64,000 nucleotides of DNA from NCBI GenBank assembly GCA_018350325.1, contig JAEVLN010000003.1, positions 3,192,441 through 3,256,440 of the forward strand. The letters run 5' to 3'. Below the pieces are notes generated by a model. The model saw only the letters and a list, made by a program, of their open reading frames with translations. It did no database searches and was not told the origin of the DNA. The translations under genes were made by a program, and so were the position numbers. Source of the stretch: Globodera rostochiensis. Lineage: Eukaryota > Nematoda > Chromadorea > Rhabditida > Heteroderidae. Below, in pieces: positions 42,350-54,300 of this stretch. Position 1 is the stretch's first letter. Every line of letters begins with the position of its first letter.

Positions 42350-42500
42350 ACAATTAAAAATGCATGTATTTTTCATCTATTCGATGAGCCAAAACGAACG
42401 ATACCATTTTTAAGCTCGAGACTCGAGTAAATGAACTGAGTTATAGAGGTTTAAAAGGGGTAGCGAATCGGGACAAAGTAGCGAGTTGGCAGGTAGCGAT
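42350..42500. repeat. Dispersed repeat, copy 1
   Basis: The blocks ATTCGATGAGCCAAAACGAA and TTATAGAGGTTTAAA recur, on the opposite strand, near 63630-63715 (CTCGATGAGACAAAACGAA and GATAGAGGTTTAAA after reverse complement). A shorter match, CGATACCATTTAGAAGCTC, lies near 59820 in an intron. No terminal repeats were identified. Confidence 0.6.
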
Positions 42501-43032
42501 TCGGGGTTCGTCCTTCGCGGAATTGTTTTGATGAATTGGAACTCTAGTTTATGTCTTCGACATCAAACGCATTGATTTGATCATTCGAAATTATTCTCTT
42601 TAGAACTTTTGCCAATTCGATCATCAAAATGCCTTCCTCTCTTTTTCCTTTTCACTGTCCCGCTGCTTTGCGAATGAATGTTCAGTGATCGTCGCCAGAA
42701 TGTCTTATTTGTCGGCACTTTTCCCTCCATCCGTTGGATGGGAAATGTTGCACAACAACTCGCCATTCCGCAAAGGGCTCCTTTTCTCGACGGGTATCAA
42801 AATTCCCCTCAATTTTACACTTAAAGTCTGTTTAACATTATTAATGGATTAGAATTCGAAAATATATGGATGGCTCAAAGGCCCAGCGTCAAAATCACAC
42901 AAAATTACTTTAAAGCTTTTCTTCGGTGCTGAAAACGCGTAACAATCAAAATTTAGATAGCGTGACTTTTAACCACGTAACAGGGCTAAAACGTTGAAGC
43001 AAAAACGGGTAATTAGTTTAGCTGTCCGTACG

Positions 43033-43134
43033 TTTTGCCATCCCAGCAAAAATGTTACTTTTTGCCACCTCAGCAAAAATGTTACTTTTTGCCACCTCAG
43101 CAAAAATGTTGCATTTTGCCAACCCATCAAAAAC
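43033..43134. repeat. 27-bp tandem repeat, about four copies
   Basis: The unit TTTTTGCCACCTCAGCAAAA followed by ATGTTAC repeats three times with few changes, and a fourth, more diverged copy follows (attttgccaacccatcaaaa). Confidence 0.9.
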
Positions 43135-43477
43135 TTAAATTTCGATCAATTTCGAACCCCGGACCCGAATTCGAAAGTTTTTCGATTCCAAAATTTTTTC
43201 GGAACATCTAATCTACATATGATTTCGAATCTATGTTTTTGTAAAAAAATTTAAATTATTTTTCAGAGTCGCAATTTTCTAGGCGTATTCGGGGGCGCAG
43301 AATCCGAATCCGACCTCATGGAACAATTCCGGACCCCAGACCCGAGTTCTAACATTTTTTCGAAAATTCAAAAATCCATTTGTTGGCTATTTCTACCGAT
43401 TCCTCTCATTAAGCTGAGCACGAATCTGCAAAAAAATTCTGCAGAAACAACTTTGATGAATGTTACAAGGGGTCGGG

Positions 43478-43533
43478 GACGTTTGGGCCCCGACGTTTGG
43501 GCCCCGCTGTTTGGGCCCCGTCGTTTGGGCCCC
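43478..43533. repeat. 14-bp tandem repeat, four copies
   Basis: Four adjacent copies of G(A/C/T)(C/T)GTTTGGGCCCC are seen, differing only at the second and third bases. The core is a near-palindrome (GGGCCC). Confidence 0.95.
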
Positions 43534-44067
43534 AAATCTTTGAAGTGCCATAACTCTTCATGGAACCAACCAAACTACCTAAATAAATTAAGTACCAATC
43601 GAAAGCTTTTGTTGGGTAGATTTTGTATTCAAATCAACAAGTGATTAGATCCCTTTCAAAAAAGTTATAATCGAAAATTAAAACCTCTGGGCCATATGAT
43701 CCATATTTACCAACTAAACTATTACCCAAAAACGTGGCAATATTTATTATTAATAAAAACCCTGGGTTTTGCATCAAATTCAAAAATCTATTTCGGTCTA
43801 CAATGAAAAAGCAAGCAAAGATCGAATTGTGCTTATTAAACAATTTTGATACCAAATTGATTATTTGGAAAATTTTGAATTTTTGACCAAATGTATGAAT
43901 CCAGTTCCGCGGATCCGAATTGCCCTATTCATTATTCAACTCATATGCTTTTTCAGAAATTGTTATTAATGCGACAGGATTTGGGGGAGCAACAGACTTC
44001 ATCAATTATTTCATTGCCTATTTCAACTATTGACAGTAGCAAAAATTTCTAAGACGATAACAACAAA

Positions 44068-45550
44068 ATGACTGATTTGGATGCCTTTTTCGCTAAGAAG
44101 TCCAACAAAGGGAAGAAAAAGGGAGTGATCAAATTGCAGGAGATAAGTGATCAGTTGGAGCGGCGGGCTATGGTTATTATTTTTTTGAATATCGCTCCAC
44201 TCTTGACCCCCCCCCCCCCCCTCCCTCCCCGTAAAAATCGTCGTTCACCGATCTCTAATTTCCAGGAACAAAGAGATGAGACTGAAGACACAGAAAATAA
44301 AGTATCGGAAGACCCTAACAACAAAAACCGGCCGACCAATGAAAACAACGAAGATTTGGAGTGGTTGGGGTTTGACGATACGCCGACCGCACCCCTGGCA
44401 ATAAAGGAGATGGCCGATTCGTACGTTGAATCTGAGGATGAGGAGAAAAGAACGAGTGCTGAGCCGGCGAGGACTTGGAAGACAAACAACGAAGTTGGTT
44501 TTGAGCGAATAAGCATTCTAATGGGATAACACCTGTCTTGAGGAGTCTGTTGACACAGAGCTCGAAGTTGTGAAGAACGAACCCGCCAAATATGTGGTGA
44601 AAGCAAAGAAGGAGGCCCGATTGGACCTGAACAGCGAGGAGATGTTCCCGTCCATCGAGAAAGCGCCCGAAGTTGAACAGAAACTGAAGGAGCAGGAGGA
44701 AATGAACCGCCGAACGAAGCTCGAAGAGCGAAAGCAACAAGAGGAAAAGGAGAGGGAGGATAAGACCAAAAGGTTTACTTTTACCGATGGAATGAGTACT
44801 AATGTCCATATGTCGAGCAAAATCCAAGATAATTAAGTTTCAGGCCTTTTTGTTTGCTTTATTCTTTAGAGAAAGTCTCTACAAACCGCGCCATACCGCC
44901 GACGGGGACAGTCCGCGCAAGCAAATCGACAAAGATTTGAGCCGTAGACAACAGCAAACCGAGTGAGAAATTGTCTGTGTTGATTGAGATTTTAGAAGAA
45001 TTATTTAGACCAACCGAATCGGACCAAACAACCAATTGGAGAGACATGCAAAAACCTGTTATCAGAGAGGAGGAAAAGTGAGGGGGGGGGGTCAAACGCA
45101 TTTAATGAAAAACGAATTTACAGACCAGTGAGGAACTTCTCAACCGATCATCCTGCGGCTGCTGTGAAGTAAGTGATTTGAAATAAGCACTTTTTTCTGA
45201 GTTCTCCAATTCGTTTCAAAATTGACGTGGTCGTTTAAACGCGAATAACTTTTAGGTCCGGAGAAGGGGAAATGAACTGGCGGTCCAAACCAACCGAATT
45301 GTAAGTACTATATAATAATGTTAGACTCATTGAAGACCATTCTCAAAGTCCGCTCGTTTTAAGGGTCAATTCTGCGGATTCACATGACAACTGGCGAAAC
45401 ACTGCAAAGTTGTTTCTAGTTTAGATCAGACCTCGAAAAGGCATTTTTTGTAACAGGACGCCTACGGCATCACAGACTACGCAAGTTTCCGAAGCGGTCG
45501 CACATGTCCCCACCAAAGGCGCATACGTACCACCGTATAGGAAAAAGTAA
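44068..45550 (+). CDS. CDV3-like acidic/charged protein
   Basis: The first exon (44068 to about 44172) reads MTDLDAFFAKKSNKGKKKG, like the start of CDV3 (carnitine-deficiency-associated protein 3). A C-tract-bearing intron leads to EQRDETEDTENK and DLEWLGFDDTP (44265 to about 44492). A third exon (from about 44544) contains KYVVKAKKEARLDLNSEEMF and PSIEKA, the most CDV3-like part, then a Glu/Lys/Arg coiled coil. Small exons follow near 44870-44970, 45122-45168 and 45255-45300. The last (about 45457-45550) ends GAYVPPYRKK. CDV3 proteins are cytoplasmic and of unclear function. Phase was checked for the first and second joins; the small exons are less sure. Confidence 0.65.
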
Positions 45551-45654
45551 TGGGTGGCGATAATTTATGTGTTGGATTCATATGAGGGGCATCCGCTTAT
45601 TGATGAAAATGTTGGAAATTGATAAATATTTTATTCCGTAACATGACATTGCAT

Positions 45655-46455
45655 CTATTTGGTGTTGTCCATTCCATCCGTCAGTCTTACAATTGTTTCG
45701 GGCAAAAAGCACATTTCCGTGTATGTGACCTTCAGGGCGACACCCTCCGGGGTGTTCCTTTCGATGTATTCCAAAAATGCGCTTGCCGTACTTCCCGTCA
45801 AATGATGTACGTCAAATTCCATTAGATAAGTCCGCGTCTCGTAGTGCAATTTGTATTTTTTCTTGACGAATTTTGATCTCAGCAACCACTGGATCCAGCG
45901 TTTGTACTTAGGACGATTGACTTTTGAATGATCGGTGTTCATCAACGCACGGTCTCGAGAAGAGAAATGTATATCCAACATTTGGCACATATTCTAAAAT
46001 TTGAGTCAACTCGTAGATTTTTACTTAGTATAGAAGGGAGTTAGAGTGCACCGAGATGTAACCGTCGATTTAACCGGTTAATGGATTTTTGCCAAAATCG
46101 CCAATTATCAGAACAACTTTTTTTGAATAAACAGTCTTCAAATTAAACTAACTAATGATTTGGATCAACTAATTTACTTCCTTACCATAACAAAAAGTGT
46201 GTACGATTTGAGCACAGTGAAGTCGTGACTGCGCACCTCGACGTTTATTTTTTCAAAAAGCTTGTCCAACTTCGGTTGAGGAACGCTGCCGCTGTTAATC
46301 GCCGTTGCTGGGTCTGACAACATTGACGAATAACATCGCCGAAATGGTAGAAAAGCCAAAGAAGCACAATTTCCTGTAACCCACAAATGAGAAGCAGACA
46401 TGGCACTATGCCGCAAAAGACGAGTTGTTGACAAAACGATTCTCGGAGTAAGCAT
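45655..46455 (-). CDS. mrps-10: Mitochondrial small-subunit ribosomal protein S10
   Basis: Two exons. The first (46455 to about 46190) has a basic/hydroxylated presequence and then KLDKLFEKINVEVRSHDFTV and LKSYTLFVM. The second (about 45993-45655) contains YKRWIQWLLRSKFVKKKYKL, HYETRTYLMEFDVHHLTGST and FLEYIERNTPEGVALKV, the mitochondrial S10 signature. It joins cleanly (ATG|gtaagg; tttag|AAT). It is a component of the mitoribosomal small-subunit head. Its stop codon lies 105 bp from that of the convergent CDV3-like gene. Confidence 0.92.
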
Positions 46456-46470
46456 CTCTAAATATGATTT
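46456..46470 (-). promoter_or_regulatory. Probable trans-splice acceptor for mrps-10
   Basis: On the minus strand catatttag lies 2 nt before the ATG at 46455, with no coding exon in front. It supports the chosen start. Inference. Confidence 0.45.
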
Positions 46471-46699
46471 AGTATAAAAATTTTTTAACGCGGTAAAGTA
46501 CTAAATAACAGCGAAACTCCCAAAAAATCGAATTCAATTAACGAATTTATTTAGCTAACAACTTAAGAGCAATGGGCTGGTCAAACGAAGATTTTTAGAG
46601 TAAATAATGCGTAAGGTCAAATATGATTAAGCGCAAGATACATGTCTAAGTCAAATAAAAGATTAAAAAAATCGAGAAATAAAATGTTATTAATTTTCG

Positions 46700-47111
46700 G
46701 GTAATAGTACTGATGCCCCGCATTTTTTGAAAAAATAAAATTGTTTTTTCAAAGTTGATAAAAAGATATTTCTATGGGTTTTCAGGGTAGAATCCGAATC
46801 TGAGCTCCATTTCGACCAATTCCGAACCCCACCCGAATTCGATTCAAATTTGGCCTCAAAATCATTCAAAAAGCACTAAATTAATATGAAAATGCAAATA
46901 GTGTCAAATTTATGCCTTTGAGTGATTTTGAGGCCATTGATTTTTGGGAAATTTTGAAAAATTGTTCGAATTCGGGTGGGGTTCGGAATTGGTCGAAATG
47001 GAGCTCAGATTCGGATCCACGAATGCCCCTATTATAAATACTTTTTTATCGACTTTAAACAAAAAAAATTTATTTATTCAAAAAATGTGGGGCACTAGTC
47101 ATACTATTACC
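46700..47111. mobile_element. 412-bp long-inverted-repeat MITE
   Basis: Both ends read GGTAATAGTA going inwards. After a short divergent stretch come TGCCCCGCATTTTTT and TGCCCCACATTTTTT. Farther in, the two arms share GAATCCGAATCTGAGCTCC, then ATTTCGACCAATTCCGAACC, then CCACCCGAATTC, a match of about 50 bp. Each arm is about 180 bp, so the single strand would form one long hairpin. The flanks AATTTTCG and AAGTTCGA are not a clean duplication, so the edges are approximate. It lies between mrps-10 and ALIX. Confidence 0.85.
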
Positions 47112-47185
47112 AAGTTCGAGTGTCACTTCACGGAAATACACATCGTATAAGAAGAATAATGCGTCATTTTTTCCAAACGGTCGTT

Positions 47186-50100
47186 CACTGTTGATTAAAT
47201 GGATTCGTGCCCGCGCTGTTGCCCGCATTTTGCTGTTGCTGTGCGACGAAGGGCTGTGGCGGATAGGCGCCGTACTGTTGCTGAGGGTAAGCGCCCGGAT
47301 AAGTGCCCGGGTATTGCATCGGATAGGGCGTATAGGGGGACGGTTGGGAACTCGGCGGAACACCAAAAGGATATGGTGCTGAAAAATAAGGAGAAACAAT
47401 GAAAGAACCATTTGTTCATATTTAAATGTCATATTTTCTGAAAACTTTCTTTACAATGGACAAATTGTTTTGGATTGAATTATACACGAATTACCGTATG
47501 GAGTGTACTGATTAGGCTGCTGCTGCTGTTGATATTGCAGCATCGGCTGTCCTTGGTTTTGCAAGGGCACAAAATTTTGAGAAGGTATTTGAGGTGCTGA
47601 ATCTTTATTTAAAAGGTGTTCGAAGAAGTTGAATAAAAGCCTTACATTGATATGTGGTCTGTTGAACTGATGCAGGCTGCGCAGCCACCGTATTCGGCGG
47701 TGGAGGCCGAGGCGGCGGCGACTTTGTCGAAGTGACAGCGGCGGTCCCAGTGCCACCGGAAACGATGTTCTGCTGCACTTGCTTCATCAAATCCTCCTTT
47801 TCAGTCTGACGAGCAAAACAAAAATCTAATTGAAAATGTGCGATATAAAAGCGGTGGATTTGGCAATTCACCGGAAACTTTTTGCTGTAACCGGATCAAA
47901 TTCGCAGTCAAATCGTTGTAAAACTAAAGGTTGTTGCAGTTATTTCGGTCGCGAGGACCAAATCAACCTTCATGCCTTCATTCAAATTCGAATGGATTTC
48001 GATGAACGCATCATACGAAGTGGCCAATTGTTTCAGCAGATTTTCACGTTCCGCGCCCCCCGCTGTGTGCCGTTCCTCCAAAAATCGTTTGCTCCATCGC
48101 TCAACTTCCGCCATGACTGTCTCCTGTCGCTTGATGCTCTTATCAATACTGTCCTTTAACGGTTTAAACAGCTCATGAATTTTCTCCGAGCTCATCTTCT
48201 CTTCGTTAATGACACCATTTTGAGTCAATGCCTTCGCGAACTCATTGCTCATGTCACATCGAATCTGCAAAATAAAGAGAAACAAAAATGTATTAAAATA
48301 ATTGAGTTTTTTGTTGTAAATTCAGTCGATTTTGGTACCGCAATTGCGGCCACCACTGCGCGCCACTTATATTTTTTCATTATCAGATAGTGTCAAACCT
48401 TTTTCAGCTCCTTCTCAATGCCCTCACGTTCCACTTTGATTTCTTGCGATTGGTCCAATAAATTGCGCAAAGTATTTACTGTCGGTGAATTTGCATTTCC
48501 CTTATTTGCTCCGATGCCTGGAATGGCAGTCCTCAAATCATTCTAAAATTGAGCATTCCCGAAAAGATCCAGATCCTTCTGCAAAAACCTCCGTCATACT
48601 CAGCAGTTCAATACCACGTCGGTTAGCTTCGAATTTGTTGCGCACTAAGGCATCCGAATTAGACGCTGTGTGCATAATTCCTCGGTACTTCCCCAATTCC
48701 TGCAAAAGCGGTGCCGTAAGACGATCCGACGGAACGCGTGTCCATTTTGATTGGAACTGAACTCGGAGACCATCATCGTTCTCCTTCTCCTCTTTGATAA
48801 TGCGTGAAGTCTGAGCAGAAAAACTATTCCAAATTATCTACCCTTTGGCTTACTTCGTTCAAAATCTCATCATTTCTCTTGTAAAGCAAAGGAAGTTCAT
48901 TGATCTTTGCGGACATTGCCGAAATTCCGCCATTGTTTTTCACCTTGGCCGACTTTTCTCGAATGGACTCGGGGCATTGCTCCTGCTTTGTCACGTCGTC
49001 CAGCGCAGCGGGCAAATTCATCGACGCCAGACAACTAAAAAAACACAATGGAATTAGTTCGTATTCTAAAAATGTAATGTAAACGAACGCGTTCATCAGC
49101 TGAGTATATTCGCGCATTCGCCCCACGTCAATGTTAATCACTTCGCTACGCCGTGCCTCAAAGGTGGACAGAGCGTTTTGCACAGAAACCGGAACCAACG
49201 ACTCGAACAGATCTTTGAACCGAGTCGAAAGCGGAAAAGTCACGTTCGGCTTTGCCAGTGGTGCTTTGGGCAGCAATGGCAAAGTCTTGAAGTCGGGCAC
49301 CCGCTCATGATAAATAAAGTCATTGTCACGGGTAGCGCGCTCAAGTTCCTTTTTAACCAGCGCACTTTCCTCAAGGAACGCATTCGGCAAATACGCCTTC
49401 GATTGGTCGAAGAGTTTTTGTGCCTCGGCAAGTCGGGACACCTGCTCTCCGTACTTGTGTTCCTCAAGTGATGTCTCAGCTGCATGAAATTGCGCCAAGG
49501 AAGCGAATACCAACCCCTTCCCAGCCACGCTTTGAGTCCATTCCTTAGAAATCGGATTAACTCCCAAATTAAACCAAATTTACGGTAATCCTAAAGAATG
49601 GGCTCCGATTTTTTTTAAACAAAGAATAAACAAGTGTATTTGGCTTTTTAGACGATTCGAATTCTACGCATAAGAAAACTTGAAAACAACCTTTTCAATA
49701 TTTTATTGTATTAAATTTATAAAATCGATTTTTCCGGAAACTTTGAAGGGGTCCGAGATCGGACTAAATGGAGGTCAGATTCGGATTCTAGTCCCAGCTA
49801 GTAACTATTTTCTAACGACTTTATAAAATGTTTTTATTTTTTGAAAAAAAAATCGGGTCCCATATCTTTTAGGATTACCAAATTTACCTTATCCCAAATT
49901 CGTTTTACCGCCTCTCGATTCATTAGCTTCTGTGCGTCCTGATAGAAATCCGCGCATTGAGCAGCAATTTTGAGCAATGAAGCCGGCTTTATCTTGTCTG
50001 GAATTAACGCTGAATGTATGAGAGCAAATTGTGATGTTTTATTATTCTGGACTGAAATTGCTTTTTATTTATTTTTAGCTGAATCCATTATTTTCTTTAT

Positions 50101-50958
50101 CAGTTAAGAAAGTGAACCTTTCTCCGCCTTTATGTAAATTGCTTCCTGCGCTTGTGCAACCATCATCGCCACGAGTGCGGTCAAAGTGTCCGGCAATAAA
50201 TCTGATGTGGTGGGTTCCTGTTGAACCTGTTAAATTTTCTTTGACATCAAATTAATTGGGCACAAAGACCAAAGCGAGAACGGTGTCCTTCAGTCTGGAG
50301 AAAACCCCGGCGGATTGTTGGAACAACCGCGCCATCGTCTTAAGTTCTTCGTCGGTGTGCGTTTGTTGATTTGAAGCAATGGTGGACATCAAAGCGCCAC
50401 AATTGAAGAGCACACAGGCCCTTTCGAAAGAACTGTCGTTGAGAGCTAAATTGCACAATTATTTGTGAAACACCTTGGGATTTCGCTTGAGTTTGAAGTG
50501 CGTTCTAAACTATAGCACAAGGGTTCAACAAAAATCAGACACGAGTTCGCCGCCTAAGAACCCATTATGTCGGACTAACTAAGCGAAGCCCGCGAGAAGA
50601 ACAGCGACCCCTTGTCGAAGGCGTCTTTCCACTTAAAGCTGACTGGGTTCTGTGTTGGTGTTATCGGCAGTTTTGCTTCCATAGCGCAAAGCTGGTCGTA
50701 ATATCTAAAAAATAAACCAAAATTCTAATACGACCTTCGAATAAGGGACCTGGTGATAACATCAAGCGAACTCTGGTGCTTGTCCAGAGGCTGACAACAG
50801 GCGCGGTTTCGCAATTTGTTGAGCTCAGTGAGACCCTCATTGGATTCGATGCGAAGCTCGTCTGTCAATTCAGACAGAGAGTCAATATAACTCTTCAACG
50901 GCTTGTACAGGTCAACTTCATTCGTCGTTTTCAGGGGAACACTGAGGAAATTTACCAT
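47186..50958 (-). CDS. alx-1: ALIX/PDCD6IP ESCRT adaptor
   Basis: ALIX links ESCRT-III to endosomal sorting, cytokinesis and membrane repair. The start at 50958 gives MVNFLSVPLKTTNEVDLYKP, the BRO1-domain N-terminus, followed by LNKLRNRACCQPLDKHQSSL. Later exons have ITPTQNPVSFKWKDAFDKGS, then ERACVLFNCGALMSTIAS and FQQSAGVFSRLKDTV. EWTQSVAGKGLVFASLAQFH opens the long exon at about 49545-49095, with KKELERATRDNDFIYHERVP and then the V domain (SLVPVSVQNALSTFEARRSE). Exons at 48285-47908 contain the second V-domain arm (FAKALTQNGVINEEKMSSEK). The Pro/Gln/Tyr-rich tail (about 47756-47186) ends NAGNSAGTNPFNQQ. A MITE occupies one intron. Several small exons near 50100-50720 are only roughly placed. 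Confidence 0.92.
49584..49879. mobile_element. 296-bp hAT-like MITE at an ALIX splice donor
   Basis: Ends are GGTAATCCTAAAGA and, reverse complemented from the right, GGTAATCCTAAAAGA; the match continues through GGG(C/A)(T/C)CCGATTTTTTTT. The flanks are AAATTTAC (49576-49583) and AAATTTAC (49880-49887), a perfect 8-bp duplication. The interior has the same GGTCAGATTCGGATTCTAG-type core as the 46700-47111 element. On the gene strand the duplication reads GTAAATTT, and the exon-side copy is the splice donor after ..WDK. Confidence 0.9.
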
Positions 50959-51394
50959 CACGGCGTTTAATTTCAAATTAAGAAGTGATTTTTTGCTTAA
51001 AGTTAGATTATGTATGTGAAAATTCTAAAAACTTATATTTTTTTTAGAACAAAATGAACGGACAGACCGCATGTTTTATGAAAAAATTAGTTTAAATGGA
51101 ACGTTTGTAACTTTTCTTTAAAAGAAATGCCACTCTATGCATTATGTATTCGTCCCTCCTCCATCTTTTTTTTCGAAACAAATTTTTTGATGACTCATCA
51201 ATGTTTAGCCCACATTTGACATTGCTTTTGAACATACTATGCCAATTAATGCTGACTTTACTATTTACAAGTGACTGGGAGTGTCATACTAAATACCTAA
51301 ATGTTTTTTTTTAAATTTATTTTGGTTTCCTTAAATAAACAGCACCATTGAATGAATCTAGGTCTCAAGTTGATGGACAATTCCTTTAATACCG
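50959..51394. other. Divergent spacer between ALIX and the RhoGAP gene
   Basis: A/T-rich DNA between two divergent starts; likely to hold both promoters. No gene or element is seen. Confidence 0.6.
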
Positions 51395-54300
51395 ATGGAA
51401 AAACATACCGACTCACCAGAACCAGCATTCCAATATTCTTCCGAAAGTCAACAACAGAAAAACGAATCGGCTATATGTAAGCCAATTCCAAAGCCGCGAA
51501 AGTCATTGCCAAAGACTCAGTCAACGCCGTTCACAACGCAATGGGATACCAATTTATTCGCAGATAACGCATCAACAAAAAGTTACCAACACCAGCAAAA
51601 ACTTCAATTTGCATTCATTCGGCCACTTTCACCGCCTCCGTTACCGCCAAGGCCATCTCTTGCCGGCGTGGAGCGGCCATTGCCGCTTCCTCCGAAGATG
51701 GAACACGACAATTTTGTTTTCCATTCTTCCGATAAGCTCATCGGCGAAGAAAAAAAAGTGCAGCGCATTTATCCAAATTTAGACGACTTTTTTCACCCAA
51801 ATCCATCAGAAACGGCAAATTTCAAGTCAAATTGGCCAGCCGCTCCAACAAAAGCATCTTCGAGTACTTCCAGCGAATTATCATCATCAGAGCACAGCGT
51901 TTTGGACATGGATTCTTTGCCTGTCACTGCGGTCGCACCTTCCTACAATCTTTATGCTTCTTATTGCGAGCCTTTTGACGGATATTTGAAATTCGATGGC
52001 GAATCGATTTGCTTCTCGGGTTGGGTCCAACTTCCCCAAGGAATGTTCAAACACCGAAAGAGAGGTTGGGCCATTGTTCGCAACAACGAGCTCTCTATCA
52101 GCCAAGATGACGAAGTTAGTTTCAAGAAAAAAAAAAGGTGGTGAAAGTCTTAATTTTCAGAGCTCTACTCCATTCTTTGGTCCAGTCAAAATGTCCAAAT
52201 GCGTTTTTTTTGGAAGAAGTGCGGCTGCGGACTCAGAGATTATGTTTATCCTTCGTGACTTGTTGAAAAGAGGCAAAAGTCAGAAGCCGTTGCTCAGTTC
52301 GAACGATTTTAGCATTGTCCGTTTTACTCCTGAGGAAAACCATGAAAATTGGCTATCGCTTTTAGCAAAGGTAATTTATTATTGTGATTTTTGTCCATTC
52401 CCTGGGGGGTTAAAACGATTATTTAAGCTTTTATTAAGAGTAACTGAACCATACAGCGCCTTTAAGTGCGTTGGACGCCTCCCCTCGTTTCAACTTTCAC
52501 TTTCAGTGCTGTTCTCCGCGAACTGACCTTTTCAAGGAGGAATTGCCTTTGGTCGATTGTTGCGGGAGGCTGTGGATAAAGCAGGGGATCAGTGGGCTTT
52601 GGAACGAGGGATGGGCCTTTGTCCACAGACGCATTTTGAGCTATTGGGTGCAGGGGCCTAATGCGCTTGCGGAGGTGGACATTCGGTTGGTTTTTTTTTG
52701 TTCATTCTCAGGAAAAGTAAATTTGAATTTAAGGAAGGTATTTTTGGTCAAGCAAAGCGACATTCCATTGTCGGATTGGTGTAATTACATCGAACATTCG
52801 TCGTCTGGGCCCTTGCTCATCGCTCTCGAAGGAAGGTGGCTGAATTGGCAATCCTCGGGAATTGCGGTCCCGACGAAAAAAAAATTTAAAAATTTGGGTG
52901 TCATGCATTTATCTTTCACGTGCCTGAAATATCGAAAAATTGTTCGAATTCGGGTTCGGTTCGGGGTTCGACATTCGCAAAATCCGAGCTCGGATCACGG
53001 GAGAAAGCATATTTTTTTCGTTGGGACCACAATTCCCGAGGATTGCCGCTTGAATTTATTAAAGATTTTAAATTGGTTTATTCAGTTCGCTTTATCTTCA
53101 ATCAGAGTTCGACCAGTGCACCTCCAGTTGGCTGACCGTTCTTAAGGCAGAACTCAAAAAGGTTTCGAACGCGCTGGAGGAGTACCGTCTTACGCCCGAC
53201 AATGTGCCCGTCATTGGTCCGTTCTTTAGAAAGAGTCTTATATTATTGCTTTGGTTAAGTGGACAAATGCATCGGACTCGTCTCCACGTATGGCATGTTT
53301 CAAGCCGGCATTTATCGCAAAAATGGATCGGCTGGGGAGGTGAAGAGGATACTTCAGGAATTTAGAGAAGGTACGCCGTCGAATCCAAAGGGTGGACAAA
53401 ACCAAAATAAAAATAATAAAAACGAAAAACAACCAGTGTACGAAATTTCGTCAACTCATGTGCATAGTCTACCAGTAATTTTAAACGTTTGACTTTTCAG
53501 ACCCTTACTCCGTCCATCTGAAACCTCCAATCACTGACGAGACAATAAACGCTATTGCGGACGTGCTGAGAACCTTTTTCCGCCAGTTGAATTCTCCCCT
53601 TATCCCCATCGCTCTTCATTCCGAACTTTATGGAATTTGTGAGGGATGTTCGAATCTTTTTCTTTAATTTTAGGTTTAGCTCAATCTTTGCCTGAAGCTA
53701 AGTCCGTTGCTTACCGGGAACGGTTCAAAGATATGCCCAAAGTCCAGCTCAGTACGCTCAAGAAGCTGCTCGGCCACCTTTTGGAGATCGTTGCGCACGA
53801 GGACCGTAATTTGGCCTCGCTGGACAATATTTCGAAAGTGTTTGGCCCTACTCTGTTCAATGTGTCCAACGTGCGTTTATTTGGTTGAAATTATGTCGAA
53901 GTTCGTCGAGATTAAGACGGATGAACAAATTTCGCTGGATTTATACAGCACGGCCACCAAACAGGCAATTGTAACGCACGATTTGATATTTTACTATTGC
54001 GAAATATTCGGGGTAGACGCAGAGGAAATTCTGGCAAAATGCAAATTGGACGTGATCCGAGAGCAAAAGCCTTCCAAGGCGAGTGACGGATTCCAAATTT
54101 GAAAAAGGGAGCGTGATACTTTCGTTGGTTTTGGTCAGACCAAAGCCATTTTACGTTCAGAACCCGGCCAATGGCCTTCTGATTCCGATCCATTTGTTCG
54201 AGCGGGACAATAAATGCTTTAACGTACAATCAGAATGGACAGCTGCCCAAGTTGTGTCGTTTAAAATTCAAAAGTTGGCATTCGTGTCGCCTTGCGAAAG

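Larger units (their letters stand above)
41664..44067. other. Repeat-bearing spacer upstream of T-box and CDV3-like genes
   Basis: No gene is supported. The stretch holds a dispersed repeat copy (about 42350-42500), two tandem repeats (43033-43134 and 43478-43533), and degenerate copies of the MITE arm sequence (gaatccgaatccgacctcat near 43298; gaaccccggacccgaattcg near 43154). Confidence 0.55.

Noticed and set aside
47041..47460. Plus-strand frames over the ALIX tail
   Set aside because: The minus strand carries the Pro/Gln/Tyr-rich ALIX tail with matching splice sites; plus frames are shadows.
49584..49879. Introner that created the ALIX intron
   Set aside because: Without the element, the remaining bases cannot be read through as coding (a stop appears in frame), so an intron was probably present before insertion.
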